64,000 bases of DNA from assembly GCA_017438975.1 (NCBI GenBank), contig JAFRUH010000033.1, positions 1 through 64,000 on the forward strand, written 5' to 3'. The stretch's first letter is position 1, and every line of letters begins with the position of its first letter. Of this stretch, positions 25,107 to 32,602 are shown piece after piece. A model generated the notes under the pieces. It ran no database searches and was not told where the DNA came from. It worked only from the letters and a program-made list of their open reading frames with translations. Source of the DNA: Bacteroidales bacterium. GTDB taxonomy: Bacteria > Bacteroidota > Bacteroidia > Bacteroidales > UBA932. The translations under genes were made by a program, and so were the position numbers.

Positions 25107-26450
25107 TTAATAAGATATGCCATATTCGGGGAAAGACAGTTTCTCCCGGACTTCCTTTGTGAGCGTTTCCGTCAGGAATTTCGCATAAACTTTCTCCGTC
25201 ACAAGAACCGAAGAATGACCCAACAGTCTGCTGATCATATGGATACTGATCCCGGACGTGTTCAGGGCCTTTACGGCGAAGGTGTGTCTCGCCACATGCA
25301 TCCCCAACTTGAACGGAACCCCGATTTTCTCTCCCACGGCATTCAGCGACGTCCGGATCGCCCTGTTCTTGTAATCGATCGCCCGGGAAAGGGCGGCGTC
25401 GTCTTTAAGAGAGAAATCCTCTGGCAGGAGATTGAAGACAAACCGCCTGTTAAGACGCCGTTTCTTCCAATGGGTCAATATCTTGACGGCCGGTTCATTC
25501 AACGGGACCGTGATGGGGGTCTTGGTTTTGACCAGTTCCTTTACGATGACACCCCGGCCGAGATCCACCTGCCCCCATTCCAGGGTCACGAGGTCGGAAA
25601 TCCGCATTCCACACGCATGGAATGAAAAGAGGAACAGCTCGATATAATCCCGGGTATCCCTTCTCCGGACATGTCCATAAAAGTCCAGGAGGCGGTCCAT
25701 CATCTCGTCCGTCAGGTAATTGACATCCTCCTCTCCGGCCGGGACGGGGTTCTCCCCGGAGCCGTACCGCTTTTTCTTTTCGGGATAATAAGCCCCTTCC
25801 ACCATCGCTGCGATGCTGCGGGGAAGGAGATCGTTGTCTGCCGCATATTTTACCGTGACCGAGATCGGGACCAGTTTTTTATTGATGCTCTGGATCTGGT
25901 TTCCCGCTTCAACGCACCACCGTTTGTACCGGTTGATCAGATCGACGTCGATCGCCCCGAGAGGCAGAACCGGATCCCGCCTGGTCTCGATGCAGAACTT
26001 CTTGAACGATCGGAACATAGACTGGCTCCCATAGTATGTTTTCCAGGAAATGTCCTGGGATTCATACCGCATTTTATAGAGATTTTCGGCGTATTGGAAA
26101 AAATCTATGCGGGTGGCCGGCATGCGGGGCTCGTAGGTTCCTTCCAGAATCCGTTTCATCGTGCTGATTGTCAGGAGGTTCCCTTCCCGGCAATGGCGCT
26201 CGACAAGGAGGTCCGAGTTGCATTTCCTGGCATGGAGCAGATCGTTGAGCTTTTCGGCGTCAGGTTCGGATTTTCGGATGATCTGTTTCCGGGAATCCCA
26301 GTTGGAAGGGCTGACGGGAATCCCAGTCGTACGGAAAACGGGGCGCTGCTCGACGGTATACTGCAGATAGAGAATTCTTTTTCCAACCTTGTTGGCTGCC
26401 CCTTTGAAAACGAAGCGGCCTTTCGGGTAAACAAACGCAGGGTCTTTCAT
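25107..26450 (-). CDS. Tyrosine site-specific recombinase (SusC switch candidate)
   Basis: A 447-residue Bacteroidetes-type integrase. An N-terminal arm domain (GKRILYLQYTVEQRPVFRTTG) and a SAM-like core-binding domain (about 115-215) precede the catalytic domain. All catalytic residues are visible: HACGMRISDL (Arg I), HVARHTFAV (His-x-x-Arg), LLGHSSVLVTE (His) and KVYAKF (Tyr). It lies between two inverted copies of the susC 5' end. B. fragilis has comparable recombinases that invert DNA controlling SusC/SusD family proteins, so an invertase role is likely. Its 5' region faces susC2. A TTTG-N19-TATAAT-like promoter occurs about 60-25 nt upstream on the minus strand. Confidence 0.88.
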   Translation of the reverse strand: MKDPAFVYPKGRFVFKGAANKVGKRILYLQYTVEQRPVFRTTGIPVSPSNWDSRKQIIRKSEPDAEKLNDLLHARKCNSDLLVERHCREGNLLTISTMKRILEGTYEPRMPATRIDFFQYAENLYKMRYESQDISWKTYYGSQSMFRSFKKFCIETRRDPVLPLGAIDVDLINRYKRWCVEAGNQIQSINKKLVPISVTVKYAADNDLLPRSIAAMVEGAYYPEKKKRYGSGENPVPAGEEDVNYLTDEMMDRLLDFYGHVRRRDTRDYIELFLFSFHACGMRISDLVTLEWGQVDLGRGVIVKELVKTKTPITVPLNEPAVKILTHWKKRRLNRRFVFNLLPEDFSLKDDAALSRAIDYKNRAIRTSLNAVGEKIGVPFKLGMHVARHTFAVKALNTSGISIHMISRLLGHSSVLVTEKVYAKFLTETLTKEVREKLSFPEYGISY

Positions 26451-26599
26451 ATATCAATTGTTGGTCGTTTGATATTATAAAAGAAATAATCAAAAAAACA
26501 AATGGACTGCGCTGTTTATGCCTTTCACGTTTGGGTTGCAAACGCGTAACGGCGGTCCCTCTGTAGGCTTTACTTCAACTTGTTACTCAATGATTTTTA

Positions 26600-26644
26600 A
26601 TTAACTAAAAGATTGTTTCTATGAATGTAAACAAGATCCTTGCA
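26600..26644 (+). repeat. 45-bp perfect inverted repeat at the susC2 start
   Basis: Exact inverted partner of 24944-24988, spanning 21 nt upstream of the start codon and the first 24 bases of susC2. Together they enclose about 1.6 kb that contains the integrase and the susC1 -7 box. Confidence 0.8.
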
Positions 26645-29600
26645 ACAATCGTGCTAGCAGCCGGTTTCGTCGGCAGTGCCTACGCGTTTGAAGCAGCTGC
26701 TTCCTCCCCGGAAGTTGCGATGCAACAGCAGATTACCGCGAGCGGTGTCGTTGTTGATTCCCAGGGTCAGCCGGTTCCCGGAGCCAGTGTCGTGGTCAAG
26801 GGAACGACCAAGGGTACCATGACCGATGCCCGCGGCCGTTTCTCGATCCAGACGAACCCGGGCGCGACCCTCGAGATCTCCTGCATCGGTTACAAGACAC
26901 AGACCCTGACGGCTCTTGAGAACCTGACGGTTGTCCTCACGGACGATGCAGAATTCCTCGACGAGGTCGTCGTGGTCGGTTTCGGTACCCAGAAGAAAGT
27001 CAACCTCACCGGCGCCGTCACCTCCGTCGATGTCGACAAAGCTTTTGGAAGCAAACCGATTACGGACGTTTCCAAGGGCCTTCAGGGCGTCGTCCCGGGC
27101 CTGACCATCACCTACAATACCAATGACCTGGACGCTTCCGCGACAATGAAGATCCGTGGTATGGGTTCGATCAACGGGGTGAACGCTCCGCTTATCCTCC
27201 TCGATGGCGTCGAGGTTCCGAACCTCTCTTTCGTGAACCCGGACAACGTCAAGAGCATTTCCGTGCTGAAAGATGCGGCCTCCGCATCCATCTACGGAAG
27301 CCGTGCCGCCTGGGGTGTCATCCTCATCACGTCGAAAGACGGTTCTGCCGTCAAGGACAACGTGACGATCACGTATTCCAACAACTACTCCTGGAATGAA
27401 CCGATCGGCCTGCCGAACTACATCACCGACAAGGAAGGCGTTCTCGCCCAGCTCGAACAGGGCATTCTCGCCCAGAAGAATGTCGACGGAAGCCGGATCG
27501 AAGCCTTCGGTATGTATTTCGACACCATCGGTCCCGGCATCGAGAAATGGTTCAACAACTATCAGGGCAACCTCAGCAATCCTGTCTATACCTATGGACA
27601 AGATTACGAGTTCGTCGACGGGACCCCGTACTATTACAGGGTCTCCGATCCGAATAAGGAAATCTTCAAGACTTCCCTCACCCGGACCCACAATCTCAAC
27701 ATCTCCGGCAATACCGGCAAGACCAACTACAACATCGGGCTGGGCTATGTGATGAACGAAAGCAACCTGAAGGCGGACGTCGAGAACAACGTGAAACGTT
27801 ACAACGTGAACCTCTCTACCAATACCCAGGTGAAGAACTGGCTCAACATCGGGACCAAGGTGATGTATGTGGAAAAGAACTTCACCTATCCTTATGGCTA
27901 CGAGGCCAGTAACGGGGCGATGGGACTTCTTTACTACACCATGCGTTTCCCGGCCTTCTTCCCCTTCGGTATTTCCGACGGCGGCCCGAAGGATGCCAGC
28001 GGCAATCTCACGAACGCCAGCGCCGCGACGGGCAAAGGACTCTATTTCCGCCATGGAAACGGCTGGCTCGTGGGCGAAAGCACCTGTACTTCCAACGACC
28101 AGTACCTGACCCTTGGCGGCAACATGCGGATCGATATCGCTCCGGGCCTCTCTTTCTACGGAGATTACACCCGCGGCCGGTACTATTATGAGAACCGCTC
28201 CATCCGCCAGCCTTACTACACCGCCAACTGGAGCTTCCCGTCCCGTACGGCTATGACCACGAACGACTTCCTGTCCAGAACGTTCGTTACCCGGGTTTCC
28301 AATACCTACAACGCCTATTTCGACTATCTGTTCGATTTCGGCAAGGTGCACAATTTCGCCCTGAAACTGGGTGCAAATGCGGAAGATCTCCGTTATGACA
28401 GACAGAACCTTTCGACGAACGGCGTCCAGAATGTTGATATCCAGACCCTGAACCTCACCAACGGGAATAAAGAAGCGACGGTGGGCGAGGAACTTCGCCA
28501 CCGTGCCACCGCCGGTTTCTTCGGCCGTATCAATTACAACTACAAGGACAAGTACCTGCTTGAGCTTAACGGCCGTTACGACGGATCCTCGTCCTTCCGT
28601 CCGGGCAAGCAGTGGGCGTTCTTCTCCTCCGGTTCCGTCGGCTACAAGATTTCAGAAGAGCCGTTCTGGGCCCCGATCAAGCCTTATATCCCGATGTTCA
28701 AGATCCGTGGATCCTACGGTTCCGTCGGGAACCAGGCCCTTGATTCCTGGTATCCTTACATCGCGACCCTCGCGACCCAAACCGCCGACTGGCAGGGAAC
28801 GGACGGCAACAAGAAGGCCACCGTCTCCACGCCGGCCGCTGTCAATGCGGACATGACCTGGGAGAAGATCCGTACGCTCGACCTCGGTTTCGATGCCGGT
28901 TTCCTGAACAATGATCTGACCGCCACCTTCGACTGGTTCATCCGTGAGAACATCGGTATGCTCGTCAACAGAAATGAAATCATCCGTTACGTCGGTATTG
29001 CTGCCGCACCGCTCGAGAACGGAGGCAACATGCGCACGAACGGCTGGGAATTCCAGCTTGACTACAACCATGCCTTCAGCAAGGACTTCGCCGTTTACGG
29101 CACCTTCACGCTTGCTGATTCCAAGGCCAGGATTACGAAATGGAATACCAATACTGGGGCCCTGCAGGGCTGGTATCAGGGCAAAGAAATCGGAGAAATC
29201 TGGGGCTTCGTCACGGACCGTTATTTCGATTCCGATGCAGATGTCGCCTCCTCTCCGAATCAGAGCAAACTGGCGGTCGGTTCCTTCAAATATACTGCCG
29301 GTGATATCAAGTACAAGGATCTTGACGAGAGTGGCGCCATTGATTCCGGTAAGGGAACAATTGACGACCACGGTGACATCAAGCGCATCGGAAACGGTCT
29401 CCCGCGGTATGAGTATTCCCTCCGTCTCGGAGCTATCTTGAAGGGCTTCGACGCCGAAATCCTCTTCCAGGGAGTAGGCAAGAGGGACATGTGGACCACG
29501 TCCTCCCTGTTCGTCCCGAACGCCGCCGGCGCCCAGATGAACATCTTCCAGGATCAGCTGGATTATTGGACTCCTTCCAATACAGACGCCCGTTTCCCGC

Positions 29601-29959
29601 GTCCGTACATCAACAGTGCTTTCGGTTCCCTTGCGGGCCTTCCTTCAAACTCCGGCTGCAACAACTTCGCTCCGCAGACGAAGTATCTCAACAACCTGGC
29701 CTATCTCCGCATCAAGAACCTCACCATCGGTTATACGCTGCCTCAGAGCCTGACCCAGCGGGTTTCCGTCGAGAAACTCCGCATTTACTTCAGCGCCCAG
29801 AACCTCTTCACCTTTGACCATATCGGCGGGAAGATGGATCCTGAACTTACCGGCGGCTGGTCTTCGACATTTGACGTAGCCGGCGTCGATATGCGTTACG
29901 CAGGACGCGCCATGCCGTTCAACCGTCAGTGGACCTGCGGCGTACAAATCTCATTCTAA
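26621..29959 (+). CDS. SusC/RagA TonB-dependent outer-membrane transporter 2
   Basis: A 1112-residue SusC-family receptor. It starts MNVNKILA like susC1, has a slightly different signal peptide (GFVGSAYAFEAA), then a nearly identical carboxypeptidase-like domain (about 35-110). After EVVVVGFGTQKKVNLTGAV the proteins diverge; the plug has ISVLKDAASASIYGSRAAWG and the barrel ends CGVQISF. The ligand is therefore probably different from susC1. Upstream sequence between the integrase and this gene has no TAnnTTTG box, so expression may require inversion. susD2 follows after 27 nt. Confidence 0.95.
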   Translation: MNVNKILATIVLAAGFVGSAYAFEAAASSPEVAMQQQITASGVVVDSQGQPVPGASVVVKGTTKGTMTDARGRFSIQTNPGATLEISCIGYKTQTLTALENLTVVLTDDAEFLDEVVVVGFGTQKKVNLTGAVTSVDVDKAFGSKPITDVSKGLQGVVPGLTITYNTNDLDASATMKIRGMGSINGVNAPLILLDGVEVPNLSFVNPDNVKSISVLKDAASASIYGSRAAWGVILITSKDGSAVKDNVTITYSNNYSWNEPIGLPNYITDKEGVLAQLEQGILAQKNVDGSRIEAFGMYFDTIGPGIEKWFNNYQGNLSNPVYTYGQDYEFVDGTPYYYRVSDPNKEIFKTSLTRTHNLNISGNTGKTNYNIGLGYVMNESNLKADVENNVKRYNVNLSTNTQVKNWLNIGTKVMYVEKNFTYPYGYEASNGAMGLLYYTMRFPAFFPFGISDGGPKDASGNLTNASAATGKGLYFRHGNGWLVGESTCTSNDQYLTLGGNMRIDIAPGLSFYGDYTRGRYYYENRSIRQPYYTANWSFPSRTAMTTNDFLSRTFVTRVSNTYNAYFDYLFDFGKVHNFALKLGANAEDLRYDRQNLSTNGVQNVDIQTLNLTNGNKEATVGEELRHRATAGFFGRINYNYKDKYLLELNGRYDGSSSFRPGKQWAFFSSGSVGYKISEEPFWAPIKPYIPMFKIRGSYGSVGNQALDSWYPYIATLATQTADWQGTDGNKKATVSTPAAVNADMTWEKIRTLDLGFDAGFLNNDLTATFDWFIRENIGMLVNRNEIIRYVGIAAAPLENGGNMRTNGWEFQLDYNHAFSKDFAVYGTFTLADSKARITKWNTNTGALQGWYQGKEIGEIWGFVTDRYFDSDADVASSPNQSKLAVGSFKYTAGDIKYKDLDESGAIDSGKGTIDDHGDIKRIGNGLPRYEYSLRLGAILKGFDAEILFQGVGKRDMWTTSSLFVPNAAGAQMNIFQDQLDYWTPSNTDARFPRPYINSAFGSLAGLPSNSGCNNFAPQTKYLNNLAYLRIKNLTIGYTLPQSLTQRVSVEKLRIYFSAQNLFTFDHIGGKMDPELTGGWSSTFDVAGVDMRYAGRAMPFNRQWTCGVQISF
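26774..26856 (+). repeat. 83-bp perfect inverted repeat within susC2
   Basis: Inverted partner of 24735-24817. It encodes part of the carboxypeptidase-like domain. Identity continues at about 96% over roughly 26699-26938 and stops where the TonB-box region begins. Confidence 0.8.
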
Positions 29960-29986
29960 TACAAAGAACAAGATAATTGCAGAAAT

Positions 29987-31762
29987 ATGAAAAAGACAAT
30001 CTATACTATTGCTATCGCGGTCTTTGCGGTTCTTGGTCTTTGCAGTTGCAGCGACTATCTCGACCGTACGCCGCTTGACAGCAATTCCGACGCCACCAAC
30101 TGGACATCCGAATCGTCCATCGAGACCTTTGCCTGGAAATTCTACGGCCGTCTGAGCGAGTTGAGCTATGGAAGCGGTTGGACCCGCGGACAGTACCATT
30201 CCGAGACCCTCACGGATGACTATTCTACTGAGGACTTCTCCGAGTTTACGAAGAACGTCCCCAACTCCTCCGGGACCTGGAATACCAACTATGACAGAAT
30301 CCGCGAGACGAACATCCTCCTGAACCGGATCGAAAAGGTCCCCGGCCTCTCCGAAGCCGCCGCCAATCACTGGAAAGGGGTCGCCCGCTTTTTCCGTGCC
30401 CTGTATTACTACAACCTCGTTCGTACATACGGGGATGTCGTCTGGGTCGCTGAAGAGGTCGACTTCTCCAAGGAAGAGAATGTGACCCGTCCCCGGGATT
30501 CCCGCGTGCAGGTCGTGGACAATATGGTAGCTGACCTCGAGTTCGCCATGAACAACTGCTACGATCCTGCCAAGGCCGGTGCCAATACCGTCAACTCCAT
30601 GGTCGCAGCGGCTCTCCTCTCCCGCGTCGCCCTGTATGAGGGCGCCTGGGAGAAGTACCACAATACGACCGGCGGCCACCCCGAGACTTTCTACACGAAG
30701 GCCAAGGATGCCGCCAATAAGGTCATCAGCAGCGGTTTGTATGAGGTTACGGACGACTATAAGGGTATGTATACCTCCCTCTCTCTGACCACGAGCAAAG
30801 AGGTCTTGATGTACAAGATTTACACCCTTGCGAATGTCAACGGCGGAAAGATCTCCGAGGCCCATGCCCAGTACGGCTGGATCGACTCGTCCACCCCGAC
30901 ATGGGGCCTGACCAAGAGCGCCATTGAGAACTATACCAACAGCGCGGGTCTTCCGGTCCATATGTTCAACTATAACGACCAGACCATGGCCGGCGTCTTC
31001 CAGAACAGGGACAAGCGTCTGAATGCCACCATTTACGACCAGATCCTCCCGATCATCAACCTGGCCTGGGATTACGGGATTCTCTCCACGACCGGTTACT
31101 GGACCTTCAAGTTCCTGCCGCTCGAGCGCAGGGCTGAAATGGAGAAGAATGCGAGCTGGAATGCTCCGTCCAACGATACCGACGGCCCTGTCTTCACCTA
31201 TTCCGAAGTCCTTGAGAACTATGCCGAAGCTTGCGCTGAACTGGGAAGCTGCACCCAGGCCGACCTGGATAAGTCAATCAACCTTCTCCGGACGAAGCAC
31301 GGCAAGATTCCGGCCCTCACGGTCTCCGGCACGAACGTGTCCGTCAACGGGGTCGCGATTACCAAGGCTCCGAACGATCCGGCAGCCTCTGTCCTGCTTC
31401 AGGAAATCCGCCGCGACCGCCGCAGCGAGCTGATGTGCGACGGCTTCCGCCATGACGACCTCATGCGCTGGGCGCTCGGCGGGAACCTCGATACCCGGAA
31501 GAATCCGGACGGCTATCTCGGGGCTTCCCTCGCGGCCATCAAGGATTATTACCTGTCGACCGGCGGCAATGAGAGCGGCTGGGCTGCCATCCTTGCAAAG
31601 AACTTCTCCTATCAGGGTTACAAGTCTCCGTACAACACCTCGGCCATCAATGCCGGCGGGACCACGGTTGACCGCGTCTGGGAAGACAAGTACTATCTGG
31701 AGCCGATTCCTGCCGGCCAGATCCTGCTGGATTCGAATCTTACCCAGAACCCGGGCTGGTAG
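29987..31762 (+). CDS. SusD/RagB family substrate-binding lipoprotein 2
   Basis: A 591-residue SusD-family lipoprotein. The signal ends GLCSCSDYLDRTPLD, with the lipid Cys near residue 20. GVARFFRALYYYNLVRTYGDVVW and LLQEIRRDRRSELMCDGFRHDDLMRWA are the family signatures, and it ends LTQNPGW. It is the partner of susC2 in a two-gene operon. It differs throughout from susD1, so a switch would change both transporter and binding protein. Confidence 0.93.
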   Translation: MKKTIYTIAIAVFAVLGLCSCSDYLDRTPLDSNSDATNWTSESSIETFAWKFYGRLSELSYGSGWTRGQYHSETLTDDYSTEDFSEFTKNVPNSSGTWNTNYDRIRETNILLNRIEKVPGLSEAAANHWKGVARFFRALYYYNLVRTYGDVVWVAEEVDFSKEENVTRPRDSRVQVVDNMVADLEFAMNNCYDPAKAGANTVNSMVAAALLSRVALYEGAWEKYHNTTGGHPETFYTKAKDAANKVISSGLYEVTDDYKGMYTSLSLTTSKEVLMYKIYTLANVNGGKISEAHAQYGWIDSSTPTWGLTKSAIENYTNSAGLPVHMFNYNDQTMAGVFQNRDKRLNATIYDQILPIINLAWDYGILSTTGYWTFKFLPLERRAEMEKNASWNAPSNDTDGPVFTYSEVLENYAEACAELGSCTQADLDKSINLLRTKHGKIPALTVSGTNVSVNGVAITKAPNDPAASVLLQEIRRDRRSELMCDGFRHDDLMRWALGGNLDTRKNPDGYLGASLAAIKDYYLSTGGNESGWAAILAKNFSYQGYKSPYNTSAINAGGTTVDRVWEDKYYLEPIPAGQILLDSNLTQNPGW

Positions 31763-31780
31763 TCTTTCGACTGATTCTTT

Positions 31781-31816
31781 AATAAAGGCGACCCTCAGGG
31801 GCCGCCTTTATTATTC
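31781..31816 (+). terminator. Terminator after susC2-susD2
   Basis: AATAAAGGCG (31781-31790) pairs with CGCCTTTATT (31803-31812), with an inner CCC/GGG stem. It lies 18 nt after the susD2 stop and is followed by ATTC. Confidence 0.75.
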
Positions 31817-31859
31817 AGACAACAATGATATCACTTTTTATGTTTTGATATCTTTTCGC

Positions 31860-31867
31860 TATCTTTG
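31860..31867 (+). promoter_or_regulatory. -7 box of the toxin-antitoxin pair
   Basis: TATCTTTG, 14 nt before the antitoxin ATG. No well-spaced -33 box was found. Confidence 0.5.
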
Positions 31868-31881
31868 TAAAAAAGAAACAC

Positions 31882-32163
31882 ATGGAAAGAGAAAGGACTG
31901 CGACGGTTATCCGGATCCGGCCGGACATAATGGCCAGGGCAAAGCGGCAGGCGAAGATGAACAACCTGTCCCTGAACGCTTATATCGAGAACCTTATGGA
32001 CAGGGATACGACTCCCGTCATCCCCAAGTTGCCTAAGGATTTCAAGGTTTCGGAAGAAATTTTGAACCTGAATTGCAATATCCCGACGCCTTCACGAGAA
32101 GAAATCGAAGCCGACCCAAAACTTGCCCGTATTTTCCGCCATGAAATTGAAAGTCTTCTTTGA
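31882..32163 (+). CDS. VapB-like antitoxin (predicted RHH)
   Basis: A 93-residue protein. The N-terminal ~40 residues (RTATVIRIRPDIMARAKRQA...NLSLNAYIENLM) fit a ribbon-helix-helix DNA-binding fold: a beta strand, then two helices. The C-terminal half is acidic, as expected for toxin wrapping. Its last 23 bases overlap the start of the PIN toxin gene. Such antitoxins usually repress their own promoter; the -7 box is directly upstream. Confidence 0.75.
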   Translation: MERERTATVIRIRPDIMARAKRQAKMNNLSLNAYIENLMDRDTTPVIPKLPKDFKVSEEILNLNCNIPTPSREEIEADPKLARIFRHEIESLL

Positions 32164-32578
32164 TACAAACGTCATACTGGACGTACTCCTTGGGGACCGC
32201 CCCAATTCTTCCGCATCAAATTTCCTTTTCGAAGTTGTGAAAGAAGGTCTTATGGAGGGAGTGGTAACGACACAGAGTCTTTTGGATGCTGCTTATATTG
32301 TCGGCAAGATGAGGGCGGAGAGCCGAGGGGCCATACGCCAACAGATTCTGAATTTAATGAAATTCCTTAACGTAGATGCACCGAACTCCTTCGACCTTAA
32401 GGAAGCATGTCTGTCCCAGGGGGACTTTGAAGATGAAGCGCAATTAGCCGTAGCGCTGGACCGTTATTGCCATTACATCGTGACCGGAGACGAACAGTTC
32501 CGTGCATACCATTCCGGAGATACACGGATTCGCTTCATAACCCCCTCCGAACTGGTCAGTCTGATGCGGGAAGATTAG
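32141..32578 (+). CDS. PIN-domain toxin, VapC-like ribonuclease
   Basis: A 145-residue PIN-domain protein. KVFFDTNVILDVLLG carries the first catalytic Asp, GDFEDEAQLAVAL the middle acidic cluster, and IVTGDEQF the last Asp. PIN toxins cleave RNA with a metal ion, often initiator tRNA or rRNA. The ATG at 32141 is chosen because upstream codons lie within the antitoxin frame and the PIN fold begins immediately. The 23-nt overlap supports a coupled type II toxin-antitoxin unit. Confidence 0.8.
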   Translation: MKLKVFFDTNVILDVLLGDRPNSSASNFLFEVVKEGLMEGVVTTQSLLDAAYIVGKMRAESRGAIRQQILNLMKFLNVDAPNSFDLKEACLSQGDFEDEAQLAVALDRYCHYIVTGDEQFRAYHSGDTRIRFITPSELVSLMRED

Positions 32579-32602
32579 CCAGATACTAAGCCCGACAATT
32601 CA

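Noticed and set aside
26654-28501. 615-codon minus-strand frame opposite susC2
   Set aside because: Antisense shadow of a confidently identified SusC gene; no start signals or domains.
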